A stretch of DNA of 64,000 nucleotides from Leptospira kirschneri serovar Cynopteri str. 3522 CT (GTDB lineage: Bacteria; Spirochaetota; Leptospiria; Leptospirales; Leptospiraceae). Positions within the stretch are counted from its first letter, which is position 1, and each line of letters begins with the position of its first letter. Below the pieces are notes generated by a model. The model did no database searches. It had not been told where the DNA came from and was given only the letters and a program-made list of their open reading frames with translations. Of this stretch, positions 24,887-41,815 are shown in pieces. Both the position numbers and the translations under genes were made by a program. The stretch is taken from assembly GCF_000243695.2 (NCBI RefSeq), contig NZ_AHMN02000020.1, forward strand, positions 78,001 to 142,000. Reading direction: 5' to 3'.

Positions 24887-26629
24887 ATGAAAAGATTTTT
24901 CGTTTTTTCAATTTATGTTGTCCTGTTATTTTTTTTGATTTTCCGGGAACTGTGGGCGGAGGACCGACCAGAATTCCCAGAGTTACAAGGAAAACTTAGG
25001 TTTCCTATGGAAGTGCAAACACCCGTTTCAGGTTCTTTTGCAGAATATAGAACTCACCATTTACATATGGGAGCTGATTTTAAAACCTTTCACTTGAACG
25101 GTTTTCCTGCAATTGCTCCTTTTGATGGAGTTGTAGAATCTATTTCCGAATCTCCGACCGGATATGGACTCAACCTAATGCTTCGTTCTTCTTCCGGGTT
25201 AAGAGCTAAATTTGCACATCTTTTCAATTTAGAAGGTGCAAAAAAAGAACTGGAGAATTTGAGACAAGCGCTTTATCTTTTAAGTGATGGAATTTTCTCC
25301 GTAAAGTTTTTAGATCATAAATTTTCCGTAAAACAAGGACAACCGATTGCAAGAATCGGGGAATCGGGTACCGGAGTTCCACATTTACATTTTGAACTTC
25401 ATGGAAATGGAGATACTTTTAATCCTCTTGCGTATTTAAAGATGAATGATCGGGACGGAACTCCGCCCGAATTGTTAGTTCTTTACGTAGATTCTTCTGA
25501 CGGTCAGAAATTTAGAATCCCTCTTCAGAAAAAAGAAGAGGGGATTTATGAACTCAATGACCCAGAGCCGCTCAAGTTAGGTGGGGAAGTTAGGATCAAA
25601 CTTGGTGCGTTCGATCGCATGAATTCTCGCAATAAGAACAATCTTTATTTTGCGAGACTTATGTCCGAAGGAAAAATTCTCTATGAAAGAAAGTTTGAAA
25701 AAATGAGCTATGCGGAGGCGAGAGATCATCAATCCATTTATGATTCAAACCGTTCTTCTCTCAATCCACCTGTTTATGTTTATAATCTTTTTTCTTCTCG
25801 TAAACCAAGTCTTGATCTTAGGGAATTTTCAGTGAACCAAGAAATTCCCCTGGAGATCATAGCAGGAGATAAGGAAGAAAACCATTCTTCCCTTAAAATA
25901 AGAATTTCTAATTCTGGTTTTAAAGGACATTCGGAGAAAAAAACTGAGACGGAATATTCGTCTTCGGATCGTAGGTTTTTACTCAAGACTCCGAAAGAAA
26001 ATACATTCGGAAAAGGGAATATTTTTTTCGAAGTGGTCGGAACTCCAGCCAGTGAAAATTTTCTACCTGAAGGTTTGGTTTTAAAGAGTGAACTGATCGA
26101 AATTGAATCTACCGGAATTAGTTGGTCTGGTGAAGCCAAACTTCTCTGGAAAGGTAAAAAGCTAGGAAAAGGAGAAAATCTTTATCTATTCGAAGAAGGA
26201 ACTAAACGTTGGGTGATTCTAAAAACATTTTCGGAGATTGGAGGAATCGGAGCCGTTTTAACTAAGATAGGAATTGTTGCAGTTTTGGAAGATCGTTCTA
26301 AACCCAAAATTGATCATCCATTTTTAATTTCCCGTTATAGATTTACGCCGGAGGTCCGACCAACTGCCGTCATTGAAAGAATGTATTCTATATCTGATGT
26401 AGGTTCAGGATATGCGGGAGGAGCCGAGATACTTTTGGATGGACAAATTTTTCCGTATGAATTTGAATCCGATCGTAAAATGATTCTTGTAAAGATCCCC
26501 CGATCCTTTGCAAAATTTAAAAGAAGACTTTTACTTCAGGCGAGAATTAGAGATAGAGCTGGTAATTTTTCTGATTGGTTAACCGACCTGATTGATCTAG
26601 GACAAATGCTGGAAGACGAAAAAAGCTAA
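24887..26629 (+). CDS. Secreted M23 family metallopeptidase
   Basis: The open frame extends to 24737, but ATG 24887 begins a clear signal peptide (MKRFFVFSIYVVLLFFLIF) and clears the divergent lptE-like gene, so it is preferred (580 residues). The LytM/M23 domain lies at about residues 35-185, with HLHMGADF giving the first zinc His and Asp and HLHFELHG giving the HxH site. About 400 further residues of mostly beta-type sequence have no recognised family; they may bind cell wall or other proteins. M23 enzymes cut peptidoglycan cross-links, or are inactive regulators when ligands are lost; here the ligands are present. An IS graveyard follows. Confidence 0.85.
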   Translation: MKRFFVFSIYVVLLFFLIFRELWAEDRPEFPELQGKLRFPMEVQTPVSGSFAEYRTHHLHMGADFKTFHLNGFPAIAPFDGVVESISESPTGYGLNLMLRSSSGLRAKFAHLFNLEGAKKELENLRQALYLLSDGIFSVKFLDHKFSVKQGQPIARIGESGTGVPHLHFELHGNGDTFNPLAYLKMNDRDGTPPELLVLYVDSSDGQKFRIPLQKKEEGIYELNDPEPLKLGGEVRIKLGAFDRMNSRNKNNLYFARLMSEGKILYERKFEKMSYAEARDHQSIYDSNRSSLNPPVYVYNLFSSRKPSLDLREFSVNQEIPLEIIAGDKEENHSSLKIRISNSGFKGHSEKKTETEYSSSDRRFLLKTPKENTFGKGNIFFEVVGTPASENFLPEGLVLKSELIEIESTGISWSGEAKLLWKGKKLGKGENLYLFEEGTKRWVILKTFSEIGGIGAVLTKIGIVAVLEDRSKPKIDHPFLISRYRFTPEVRPTAVIERMYSISDVGSGYAGGAEILLDGQIFPYEFESDRKMILVKIPRSFAKFKRRLLLQARIRDRAGNFSDWLTDLIDLGQMLEDEKS

Positions 26630-26649
26630 TTAACGTGAGTTCGACTTAA

Positions 26650-27175
<526 letters not shown>

Positions 27176-27180
27176 AAACT

Positions 27181-27492
27181 AACGTGAGTTAGACGTAAGA
27201 AAATTGGGGCGAATAATAAACTCAATGCAACGACTCCCTACGGGTCGTCGTCGCAGCTCGCAAATTTCATAGTGGACTGGCTCACGACCTAAAACGCGAT
27301 CCATAGAGAGCGTTTTGCTGAGTTACTTCGAGCGACCGTAGAAGCGAGACGCTGAGTTAACGCTTTTGTAAAAAGCGTTTTACTGAGTTCTTTTCGCTCC
27401 AATTCCTTCGGAATTTTTCAAACTCAGGTGCTGTTCTCTATGGATCGCAGCATAATAATCGCTTTCGCATTTGTTATGCCGAACTCACGTTA
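27181..27492. repeat. Inverted-end intergenic element with nested 153-bp palindromic-ended unit
   Basis: The outer ends are AACGTGAGTTAGACGTAAG and the inverted ATGCCGAACTCACGTT. Nested at 27296-27448 is a unit with perfect 14-bp inverted ends GCGATCCATAGAGA. Its interior contains repeated TGAGTT words and a hairpin AACGCTTTT/AAAAGCGTT near 27358-27382. The nested ends match the outer part of the IS4 element ends at 37267 and 38784. No gene lies within. Confidence 0.6.
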
Positions 27493-27498
27493 AACTAG

Positions 27499-27516
27499 AG
27501 TTTTGAGACCGGCGCT
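27499..27516. mobile_element. Solo terminal inverted repeat of the IS5-type element
   Basis: AGTTTTGAGACCGGCGCT differs by one base from the right end of the IS5-type element at 53896-53913. No other part of that element is recognisable nearby, so this is probably the scar of a lost copy. Confidence 0.5.
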
Positions 27517-27573
27517 GTAAAGGATTTCGATCATTTTTCGAGAAGTCGCATGATTAATTTTTTAGCACCTTTT

Positions 27574-28020
27574 TTAACGTGAGCAGGGCGTAAGAAACTC
27601 ATGATTCTGAAAAAAGTTAGAATCTGAACTTTATAGATTGATTTCTTAAATGTAGGAACTACTGCAAAATTTCATTCGGAAAAGTATGATTTAAAATCGT
27701 AAAAAAGATAAAAAGAGACGTAATTTGTGGGAACTACCACAATTTATAAAATAGAAGTTTATAATACTTGAATCTATCGTATTCAAGTGTGGGAACTATT
27801 ACAAAACTTAGGTTTGTCTGTAAAATGATGTGGGAACTACTGCAAATCACGATTTTACGAACAATTCACAAAATTGTAGGAACTATTATATTTGTTTGAA
27901 GTTTTACTACATTTTCAAAGGGTTACACTGAAATTTCGGAGTCTGTGGGAACTACAACGTTTTATTAAAAGATGTAAAGATGATTTAGTTTTGGGGTGAA
28001 TCTTAATTTAAAAAATTCTA
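27574..28020. repeat. Cluster of GGGAACT-type motifs behind an AACGTGAG end (type I)
   Basis: It opens with TTAACGTGAGCAGGGCGTAAG and then carries about six motifs of the form TGTGGGAACTAyyACAAA, at roughly 27655, 27728, 27791, 27829, 27873 and 27946. Long stretches are shared with 35468-35620 and, inverted, with 57216-57350. No matching right end is seen before the M23 gene at 28028. No coding frame is supported. Confidence 0.6.
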
Positions 28021-28027
28021 TGGAGAA

Positions 28028-29147
<1,120 letters not shown>

Positions 29148-29199
29148 TAGAAAAAATATCGGCCGTTTTTCGCCCTTTCCTAATACAAAGGGAGAGGAC

Positions 29200-29631
<432 letters not shown>

Positions 29632-29656
29632 GAAACTGTCCCTTGGTTCGGGACAT

Positions 29657-29707
<51 letters not shown>

Positions 29708-29711
29708 GGAA

Positions 29712-32195
29712 TTAACGAATCAAATCATCGTCTCCCTGGAAAATATTCGTTTTCTGCTTCTTTTTTGGCTGTGTATGATGAGTAGTTGGTTCCGGCTCCG
29801 GAATAAAACCGGCCCCACGATGATCGTCACAAACTTCTTTCGGTACGGTTTCCTTGGTAAAATACTCTTCTTCGGTTTGATGACAATGAGAGCCAGGAAG
29901 TTTTCCGGAAATAGAACAGATTTGTTTGCGAACTACTCCCGTTTCTCCGAAGTGAAACGGCTTCGATTTTTCTCTGGAAAGTGCGTTGGACATAAACCTT
30001 CCCCAAATGGGAGCCGCTACTACTCCACCCGACATCCCTTTTCCCATCGATAAGGTTCCAGTGTCGTAACCTAACCAAACCACGCTGACTAACTCAGAAG
30101 AATAACCGGCAAACCATGCGTCTCTAAAGTTATTCGTGGTTCCTGTTTTACCCGCTGCGGGACGACTGAGCCCGTACGAGGCCGCGCCAGTTCCGGTTCC
30201 CTTTTTGATTACGTCTTCCATCATGGAAGTAAGAATGAAACAAACCGCTGGAGAAAGAATTTGTTTTCTTTCTTGTTTGTTTGCTTCTTCTCTAAAATCC
30301 TTGATCACTTTGCCGGACCCGTCTTCTACATAAAGAACGCTGAGAGGAAATACTTGTTTGCCTCCGGATGCGATCACCGCATAGGCACGCGCTAATTCGT
30401 AAGGTGATACTTCAAAAGTTCCTAAAGAGATGGAATAATTTCTAGGAATGGGTCTGTTTTCTATCTGAAGAATTTTTTCTAAAAAAGGCATCAGATTGCT
30501 GATCCCCGTATGTTCCAATACTCGGACGGCGACGCTGTTTCTGGAAAGCTCTAAGGCCTCTCTCAATTTTATAAATCCTGAATATTCTCCCGTATAATTG
30601 GATGGATTCCATTCATCACCGTCTTCTAATACGTATTGCAAAGGAGAATCCGAAAAAAGAGATGCAGCGGTTACGTTTTTTTTGGGATCCGGATGTTCAT
30701 TAAAATATTCCATAGCTGCAGCGTATATGATAGGTTTGAACGCAGAGCCCGGTTGACGATAGGCTTGAAAGGCTCGGATCTGCTGATTGTCAGAACGAAA
30801 TCCGGAACCTCCCACCACTGCGGTTATATATCCGGTATCCGGTCTCATCGAAATCAAAGCGCCTTCGACCGGTAAAAGAAAGTCTTCCGTTTGTTGGTTT
30901 TTGTAGTTCCAATCGATCGTTTCTCCCAAACTTTCGGTTCCGCTCAATAAATTGAGAGCGCTGAGTTCGTCTCTTAAATCTTCTTGCCAAGCGCGGTTGA
31001 AGGTTCTTGCCGATCTGGAAATTTTAAATTTAAAATCCGGGATGTCGTTTAACATCGATAATAGATCGTAGATTTCTCCGTAGGCGTCGTCGAACGCGTC
31101 TATTTTTGTGAACGTTCTTTGATTGGATAACGCGGTTTGCGCTTTGAGTCCTGCATACAACGCTTTTTCAGCCTGCATTTGGTGTTGTATGTTCAAGGTG
31201 GAATAGATCTTGAGACCACCGCTGTAAAGTGTGGATTTTGGAATATAACGTGTCAGATTTTTACGAACGTATTCTGTAAAGTATGGAAAACGATTGAGTC
31301 TGTCTCCAAATGCGGAATCGTTGGGAGAACGATTTAGAGTAATATAATATTCTGAAAAACTTTCGTATTCTTTTTCCGCGGTTTTGACGTCTAAAATTCC
31401 GTTCTCCACAAATTTCTTAAATACAACTCTGACCTTGGCGCTGGATGAATTTGGATTTACCAAGGGAGAAAATTCGGTGGGCCTTGTGGTAAGGCTCGCT
31501 AACAGTGCGGATTCTCCCCAGGTTAAATCTTTTACGTCTTTTCTAAAATAAAATCTGGCAGCGGCTCCTACTCCGATCGTTCCATGTCCGAGTGGAATTT
31601 CGTTGAGATAAATTTCCATCAGTGTGTTTTTATCGAAAACCACTTCTAAAAGTAGTGCCAGCCAGGCTTCTCTTGCTTTACGAAGAAAAGAACGTTCTGT
31701 ATTTAAGAACCTAAGTCTTGCTACTTGTTGGGTGATCGTCGAGGCTCCTTCTTTGATCCTTCCCGCAAGTATGTTTACCATAAACGCTCTAAAAATTCCA
31801 CGCAGATCCAATCCCCAATGAGAATAAAAATTATTATCCTCGGTGGAGACGAAACTTCGGATGAGTTTGTTCGGTTTACCGTCCGCTTCCGGTGGAAGTT
31901 CTTTGATGTTCAAAACGACCCTGGAAAAACGATAAAATTCTGCGATCGGTTCGTATTCGTTTTTTTCGCCTAATCCATATAATACGGACGGTTTTTCGTA
32001 TTGATTGGATTCTGGAACTCTCCATAAATCTTTGATGGAGAATACGAATAAAAACCCGTTCAAAAACAATAAGGCCGAACAGAGTTTGAGCAGTTGTTTA
32101 AGTGGGTTTTCGGAATTTAAAATCCTAGATAGGATTTTATCCCGGAAATGAATGACGAAAAAACGGAAAAGATAACTGACTGGTTCTTGTTTCAT
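29712..32195 (-). CDS. Class A penicillin-binding protein (PBP1A-type)
   Basis: This 827-residue bifunctional enzyme polymerises and cross-links peptidoglycan. One N-terminal membrane helix (about 38-54) is followed by the glycosyltransferase domain with catalytic E119 in STEDNNFYSHWG and EGASTITQQVAR. The transpeptidase domain has SxxK at PGSAFKPIIY (S483, K486), SxN in SRNSVAV (550-552) and KTGTTN (682-684). All three active-site boxes are intact. It lies 6 bases after the phospholipase-C-like gene and heads the wall cluster PBP, bactofilin, LysM-M23. Confidence 0.95.
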   Translation of the reverse strand: MKQEPVSYLFRFFVIHFRDKILSRILNSENPLKQLLKLCSALLFLNGFLFVFSIKDLWRVPESNQYEKPSVLYGLGEKNEYEPIAEFYRFSRVVLNIKELPPEADGKPNKLIRSFVSTEDNNFYSHWGLDLRGIFRAFMVNILAGRIKEGASTITQQVARLRFLNTERSFLRKAREAWLALLLEVVFDKNTLMEIYLNEIPLGHGTIGVGAAARFYFRKDVKDLTWGESALLASLTTRPTEFSPLVNPNSSSAKVRVVFKKFVENGILDVKTAEKEYESFSEYYITLNRSPNDSAFGDRLNRFPYFTEYVRKNLTRYIPKSTLYSGGLKIYSTLNIQHQMQAEKALYAGLKAQTALSNQRTFTKIDAFDDAYGEIYDLLSMLNDIPDFKFKISRSARTFNRAWQEDLRDELSALNLLSGTESLGETIDWNYKNQQTEDFLLPVEGALISMRPDTGYITAVVGGSGFRSDNQQIRAFQAYRQPGSAFKPIIYAAAMEYFNEHPDPKKNVTAASLFSDSPLQYVLEDGDEWNPSNYTGEYSGFIKLREALELSRNSVAVRVLEHTGISNLMPFLEKILQIENRPIPRNYSISLGTFEVSPYELARAYAVIASGGKQVFPLSVLYVEDGSGKVIKDFREEANKQERKQILSPAVCFILTSMMEDVIKKGTGTGAASYGLSRPAAGKTGTTNNFRDAWFAGYSSELVSVVWLGYDTGTLSMGKGMSGGVVAAPIWGRFMSNALSREKSKPFHFGETGVVRKQICSISGKLPGSHCHQTEEEYFTKETVPKEVCDDHRGAGFIPEPEPTTHHTQPKKKQKTNIFQGDDDLIR

Positions 32196-32201
32196 GTTCG
32201 A

Positions 32202-33278
<1,077 letters not shown>

Positions 33279-33353
33279 GACTGAAAATGCCTTTTAAAAA
33301 ACGGAACCCTTTCGGAGCGTGTTCTAAAACCATTTAGAATTGTACGTTTCACT

Positions 33354-34599
<1,246 letters not shown>

Positions 34600-34622
<23 letters not shown>

Positions 34623-35316
34623 AAAAATCTACGTTTTGATTTTAGCCGGCGGGACCGGTTCTAGAATGGGTTCTAAAATTCCGAAACAGTTTTTGGAATT
34701 AAACGGCGAACCCATTCTTCTTCATTCTTTAAAAAGATTTCAAACTTGGGGAAAACAAAAACGAATCGTACTGGTTTCTCATTCCGAATCGATCCAAAAA
34801 ATTGAATCGATCTGCTCCCCTTATTTAGGAAACGAAGATAGGATCGTTGAAGGTGGAGAGTCTAGGCATTCTTCCATGTTATGCGGTTTGTCTGTTTTGG
34901 ATTTTAAAGACGAAGATATTATTTTGATTCACGACGCTGCCAGGCCTTTTGTTCTTGCGGAAGAATTAGATTCTCTTTGTGAAAAAGTGCGTTCCGACGG
35001 GATAACCACTTTGGCTTCGCGCACTTCCGAAACTGTATTAGAAGAATTGAATGGAAAAACCGTGTCGTTTTTAGACCGGGAACACATCTGGTTTATGAAA
35101 ACTCCTCAGGGGATTCGTGGCGATGTTTTGAAAGAACTGCTAACGTTTTCTGTGGACTCGATTCCCACCGATCTTTGTTCCTGGGCTTTAACTTTTGGGA
35201 AAACTTCTTCTATTGTGGAATCGAATCCTTTGAATCTTAAAATTACTCGTAAGGAAGATTTGGACCTTGCGGAAGTTTTTTTTTCTTTATTTCAAAAGAT
35301 TTCATCGGATATATAA
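34600..35316 (+). CDS. ispD: 2-C-methyl-D-erythritol 4-phosphate cytidylyltransferase
   Basis: IspD transfers CMP to methylerythritol phosphate in the non-mevalonate isoprenoid pathway. The 238-residue protein has the nucleotide-binding signature ILAGGTGSRMGSKIPKQFL, the family motif ILIHDAARPF and the substrate loop MKTPQGI. The ATG at 34600 lies inside the end of lysA (23-base overlap). The length agrees with the family. The gene is followed by repeats and the IS3 element. Confidence 0.94.
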
Positions 35317-35460
35317 CTACTCAGAACTATATAACAAAATACTTATTTAATAGTTTATGCTTTAATCCTATGAATTCAGAGAAAGAAAATAGGCGCCGTC
35401 GGACCGGGTTCTTTAGCTCCAGTCAATAAATTGAAGGTTCGCTTGAAAACAAAACCTTTT
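35317..35460. repeat. Fragments of two intergenic repeat families
   Basis: ACTACTCAGAACTATATAAC (from about 35324) through TATGCTTTAATCC resembles the inner part of the 13745-13900 repeat. GGACCGGGTTCTTTAGCTCC with AGTCAATAAATTG (about 35401-35432) is the type II core seen at 20050-20085, 43755-43782 and 38908-38945. Both look truncated. No gene is seen. Confidence 0.45.
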
Positions 35461-35467
35461 CCTAAAT

Positions 35468-35866
35468 TCACGTGAGTTCGACGTAAGGACTCATCATTCT
35501 GAAAAAAGTTGAGATTTGAATTTTACTGATTGATTCTTAAAATGTAGGAACTACCACAAAACTTAGGTTTGTCTGTAAAATGATGTGGGAACTACTGCAA
35601 ATTCACGATTTGTGAGAGTTCCCACAAATTTTGTCGTATTACGAATTTTTAAACATTCATTTTGAGTGGTTGGAATTTGTAATAGCTCCTACATTTTTAA
35701 AATCGAATTGTTAAAATCTGTGAATTGTGGTAATTCCCACATTTAAGTAGGGATGTAGTTACGACCTAAAGTTTTACTGTTAAACTTTGTGAGAGTTCCC
35801 AAGTCCAATTTTTTTCTAAAAAATTGACCTAGGATAAACAGATTCTTTACACCGAACTCACGTTAT
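35468..35866. repeat. Inverted-end intergenic element with five GGGAACT-type motifs (type I)
   Basis: It is bounded by CACGTGAGTTCGACGTAAG on the left and the inverted TTACACCGAACTCACGTTA on the right. Inside are motifs near 35545, 35585, 35612, 35733 and 35791 in both orientations. The first 150 bases are close to 27580-27850. It ends just before the IS3 left end at 35879. Confidence 0.7.
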
Positions 35867-35920
35867 ATTATTCTGAGATGCCCCCGAAATTAGTGCCATT
35901 GTAAAGTATTAAAAATCTCC

Positions 35921-36986
<1,066 letters not shown>

Positions 36987-37105
36987 GCTTCCTCCAAATT
37001 TATTATACATCAAAGAGGATTTCAAACATTCTAACTGGTTCTAATTTCGGGAATTTTAGTAGAACGCTCTCACCATAACCAACCACACAAGTATTTGGAT
37101 CTCAA

Positions 37106-37208
37106 TAGAGTTGTTGAAAAATGAATTCTCCATCTGTTTCTATTTCATGGAAACGAGCAATTGAAATAGTTTTGTTAAACTGAACTATGGAATTTTTCAA
37201 CAACTCTA
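37106..37208. repeat. 103-bp MITE-like element, copy D (divergent interior)
   Basis: The ends TAGAGTTGTTGAAAAAT and ATTTTTCAACAACTCTA are kept. The interior differs from copies A to C, sharing AATTCTCCATCTGTTT and CAATTGAA only. It lies between the IS3 and IS4 elements. Confidence 0.7.
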
Positions 37209-37266
37209 ATATTAAATCTGTGGGAATTACGACAAATCCTCTGTAAAACTGAGTTCCCACCCCACA

Positions 37267-38784
37267 ACGCGATCCATAGAGAGCCATAACCTTACCCACA
37301 AGTCAGGCTTTGGTAAGTAATTTGAACATAAATCCGATTTCAACAGCTCTCATAAGGCCTTTAAAAATTACAAGCGGTCCAGGGGGAGCATCGGACTTAC
37401 GAGCCAAGTGGCCACCTAATTTGGCAATCCAGCTCAAAACCGTATCCAAATCTGGTTCTTTGTTAGGTGGTTTTGGAGTTTCAAAAATTCGACAATAAAT
37501 GCCCTTCCATTCAAAAGACTCGAATAGGATGGACGCTTTTAAGCCTGGAATATTTCTACCTAAGAATGTTAACATCATAACTCTCCAAGCAACGATAGCA
37601 GAGACTGCAATACAAGCTTTGAATCGATCGCCAAATTTAAATTGAGTGGATTCAATATTACATCCCGACTTTAAAACCTTGAAGAATACTTCAATACCCC
37701 AACGGCTTTTGTAATATGCGATCATTCTTTTTGCATCGTCTGGATTGTGAATAGGAATTGTGGTTAGAAATTTCCAATCGATGGATTCTTCCTCGGGTCC
37801 GTCTACTTCAGTTGCGGTTAACGCATACATATCAATATTTTCTAATTTCTTATATTGAGGAGGTTTTATCGTTAGCTTTTCAAATCGAAGTTCAATTATT
37901 GCTTCTCTTGCTTCTTTGCCTTTCTTCCTTGGAACAGTAATCGTATATGTATGTGCAGGCTCCAAAGTTTCAAGATAGGACCAAGAACATCCTCCACCTT
38001 CTATCTTCCTTTCGTGATTTGCACGTATAAGCATATCAGGCGCGTTTTCGCCAGCAACTACGTATTCCTGGAATAGCTCGTATATATCCGCTTCTCTATC
38101 GCAGATATATACGTATTTCGAATCGGATTCTCTTGCAAATTCACAGAGGGCTCTGTATCCTTGAATCCACTTTACACTTTCCTTATCTTCGATGGACATC
38201 TTTCTTCCGTCTTGAGTTTGGTTAGCGCCTAATTCCGTCCGCGACCACATTTTTAAGTCCAATATTCCTAAAGGAATTCCATCAGGCGTAAACGCTATCG
38301 ATGGATGCAAAAGAAGACCCTGATTGTATTCAGAGTTCATCGGTCCCAAGCCTTCAACGTGATCCCTTTTTCTATAATAGACTTCCGTTGTGTCGCTTAA
38401 TACCAATACTGTTTCTTGTTTTTGAATTCGTTTCTTTGTGGATTGGCGATGAGGAGATATTATCTTATCATAACATACTTTCGGATTTGAAAAAAAACGA
38501 TATGCGCCTTTTGTGTCTGACCAATTGCCAAATATATCTGGCAAACTCGTTCCGCCTCGCTTTGTCATTACACTTACTATTTTCTTAAGTCGTTGATCTA
38601 ATCTTTTATCTCCTAAGTTCAATGACAGATATTCTTCTTCCACCCAATCTAATTCCGTTACGAGTGTACTACTCCAATGTTTAGTGTTCATTATATTCAC
38701 CTGAACTATTTTGGAAGATTGGGTTTTAAAATCTAATTTTTTATGATATTTGTGGGTAAGGTTATGGCTCTCTACGGATCGCGT
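37267..38784 (-). mobile_element. IS4-family insertion sequence, apparently intact
   Basis: Inverted ends of 35 bp with one mismatch lie at 37267-37301 and 38750-38784, and each contains TAGAGAGCCATAACC and TTACCCACAA. The outer 10 bases (ACGCGATCC) also occur outside the element at 27295 and 27446, so the true IS boundary may be the inner 25 bp (37277-37301 and 38750-38774). The single transposase frame is full length. No simple direct target repeat was found; the flanks are inverted copies of each other. Confidence 0.8.
37303..38700 (-). CDS. IS4-family transposase
   Basis: The 465-residue protein resembles the Tn5/IS50-like branch of IS4 transposases. The N-terminal FGNWSDTKGAYRFFSN is typical. 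The catalytic aspartates lie in VLVLSDTTEVYY and YVYICDREADIYELF. The glutamate lies in YKSRWGIEVFFKVLK, which fits Y-x2-R-x3-E-x6-K. The frame is uninterrupted, so the element may still transpose. The start may be GTG 38700 or ATG 38691; neither has a strong ribosome binding site. Confidence 0.92.
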   Translation of the reverse strand: MNIMNTKHWSSTLVTELDWVEEEYLSLNLGDKRLDQRLKKIVSVMTKRGGTSLPDIFGNWSDTKGAYRFFSNPKVCYDKIISPHRQSTKKRIQKQETVLVLSDTTEVYYRKRDHVEGLGPMNSEYNQGLLLHPSIAFTPDGIPLGILDLKMWSRTELGANQTQDGRKMSIEDKESVKWIQGYRALCEFARESDSKYVYICDREADIYELFQEYVVAGENAPDMLIRANHERKIEGGGCSWSYLETLEPAHTYTITVPRKKGKEAREAIIELRFEKLTIKPPQYKKLENIDMYALTATEVDGPEEESIDWKFLTTIPIHNPDDAKRMIAYYKSRWGIEVFFKVLKSGCNIESTQFKFGDRFKACIAVSAIVAWRVMMLTFLGRNIPGLKASILFESFEWKGIYCRIFETPKPPNKEPDLDTVLSWIAKLGGHLARKSDAPPGPLVIFKGLMRAVEIGFMFKLLTKA

Positions 38785-38990
38785 TTAAAACTCAGCAGAA
38801 CGTTCTTTCAAACTAAAGCCGCCTCGCTTCTACGGTCGCTCGACAGATCGCGTTCTAAATTGAAACTTAAGACGGAATAGAATATTAAATTTATTTTATG
38901 TAGTTAATTGACTGGAGCTAAAGAACCCGGTTCGGCAGCTTGTGGCAAGCCGGATTCGCCTATATTTTCTTACGTCGAACTCACGTTAAA
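38785..38990. repeat. Right half of a type II intergenic element plus GCGATCC-module fragment
   Basis: CTCAGCAGAACG and CCTCGCTTCTACGGTCGCTCG are inverted fragments of the module at 27296-27448. TTGACTGGAGCTAAAGAACC, then GGCAAGCCGGATTCGCC and TTCTTACGTCGAACTCACGTT (ending 38987), form the inverted right side of a type II element whose left side is missing. The IS3 and IS4 insertions may have separated it from the fragment at 35393-35440. Confidence 0.5.
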
Positions 38991-39075
38991 TTTAAAAAAA
39001 ACTGATGTAGTTAGTCATTTTCAGGATACGTAAAAAGCTTGTGTACGAATAAGAATTCAATTTTCATGAGACATT

Positions 39076-39174
39076 ATGATTCGACGTTATGCCTTCCTAT
39101 TTCTTTGGCTATTTAGTGTATCGCTCATTTTAATATCGGGTAAACAACCGAATCCGTATTTAGTTCACGTTTGA
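39076..39174 (+). CDS. Possible small membrane or exported peptide (32 residues)
   Basis: The frame starts MIRRYAFLFLWLFSVSLILI and ends in a short polar tail, which looks like a lone membrane helix or signal sequence. It lies 16 bases before the small membrane protein gene. No ribosome binding site is convincing. It could equally be the broken N-terminus of a larger gene. Confidence 0.25.
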   Translation: MIRRYAFLFLWLFSVSLILISGKQPNPYLVHV

Positions 39175-39190
39175 AAAATTCCGTTGCCTC

Positions 39191-39478
39191 ATGCTTATTC
39201 CTGGGTTAACTTATTGTTTATTGATAATTGTAGAGATACTTATTTTGTACTGGATCCTTAGACCGAAAACCTACAATCTATCTTGGTTACGAAGTTTAAG
39301 CGGTTCTCTATTTTTTTTCATTTTAGGAGGAGCCCATTTATTTACATTGATGCACGCAGCACCTTATATGCTTTCTCATTGTATGTTTTTATTTTGTATC
39401 GGGATAATTATGTTCATTCTTTCGATTTGGTCCTTAGTGAACAAAATCGATTTGGAAGTAATTCAAAAAAAAGTATAA
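39191..39478 (+). CDS. Small hypothetical membrane protein
   Basis: The 95-residue protein is mostly hydrophobic with three likely membrane helices (about residues 5-22, 35-55 and 60-82) and a short Lys-rich tail. No family is recognised. It ends 4 bases from the stop of the convergent ADH-like gene. Size and hydrophobicity support a real gene, but weak start context and the nearby repeats keep confidence moderate. Confidence 0.45.
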   Translation: MLIPGLTYCLLIIVEILILYWILRPKTYNLSWLRSLSGSLFFFILGGAHLFTLMHAAPYMLSHCMFLFCIGIIMFILSIWSLVNKIDLEVIQKKV

Positions 39479-39482
39479 ACTC

Positions 39483-40650
<1,168 letters not shown>

Positions 40651-40726
40651 GTTGTCGTCTCCCGGAGACCCTTAGCGATTTTCTAATTTAGATAGAGGTA
40701 AAAATCAGTGATTCGTCGTACAGTTT

Positions 40727-41811
<1,085 letters not shown>

Positions 41812-41815
<4 letters not shown>

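Noticed and set aside
27574..28020. Possible CRISPR-like array of GGGAACT motifs
   Set aside because: Motifs are only about 15 bases, occur in both orientations and vary in spacing and sequence.
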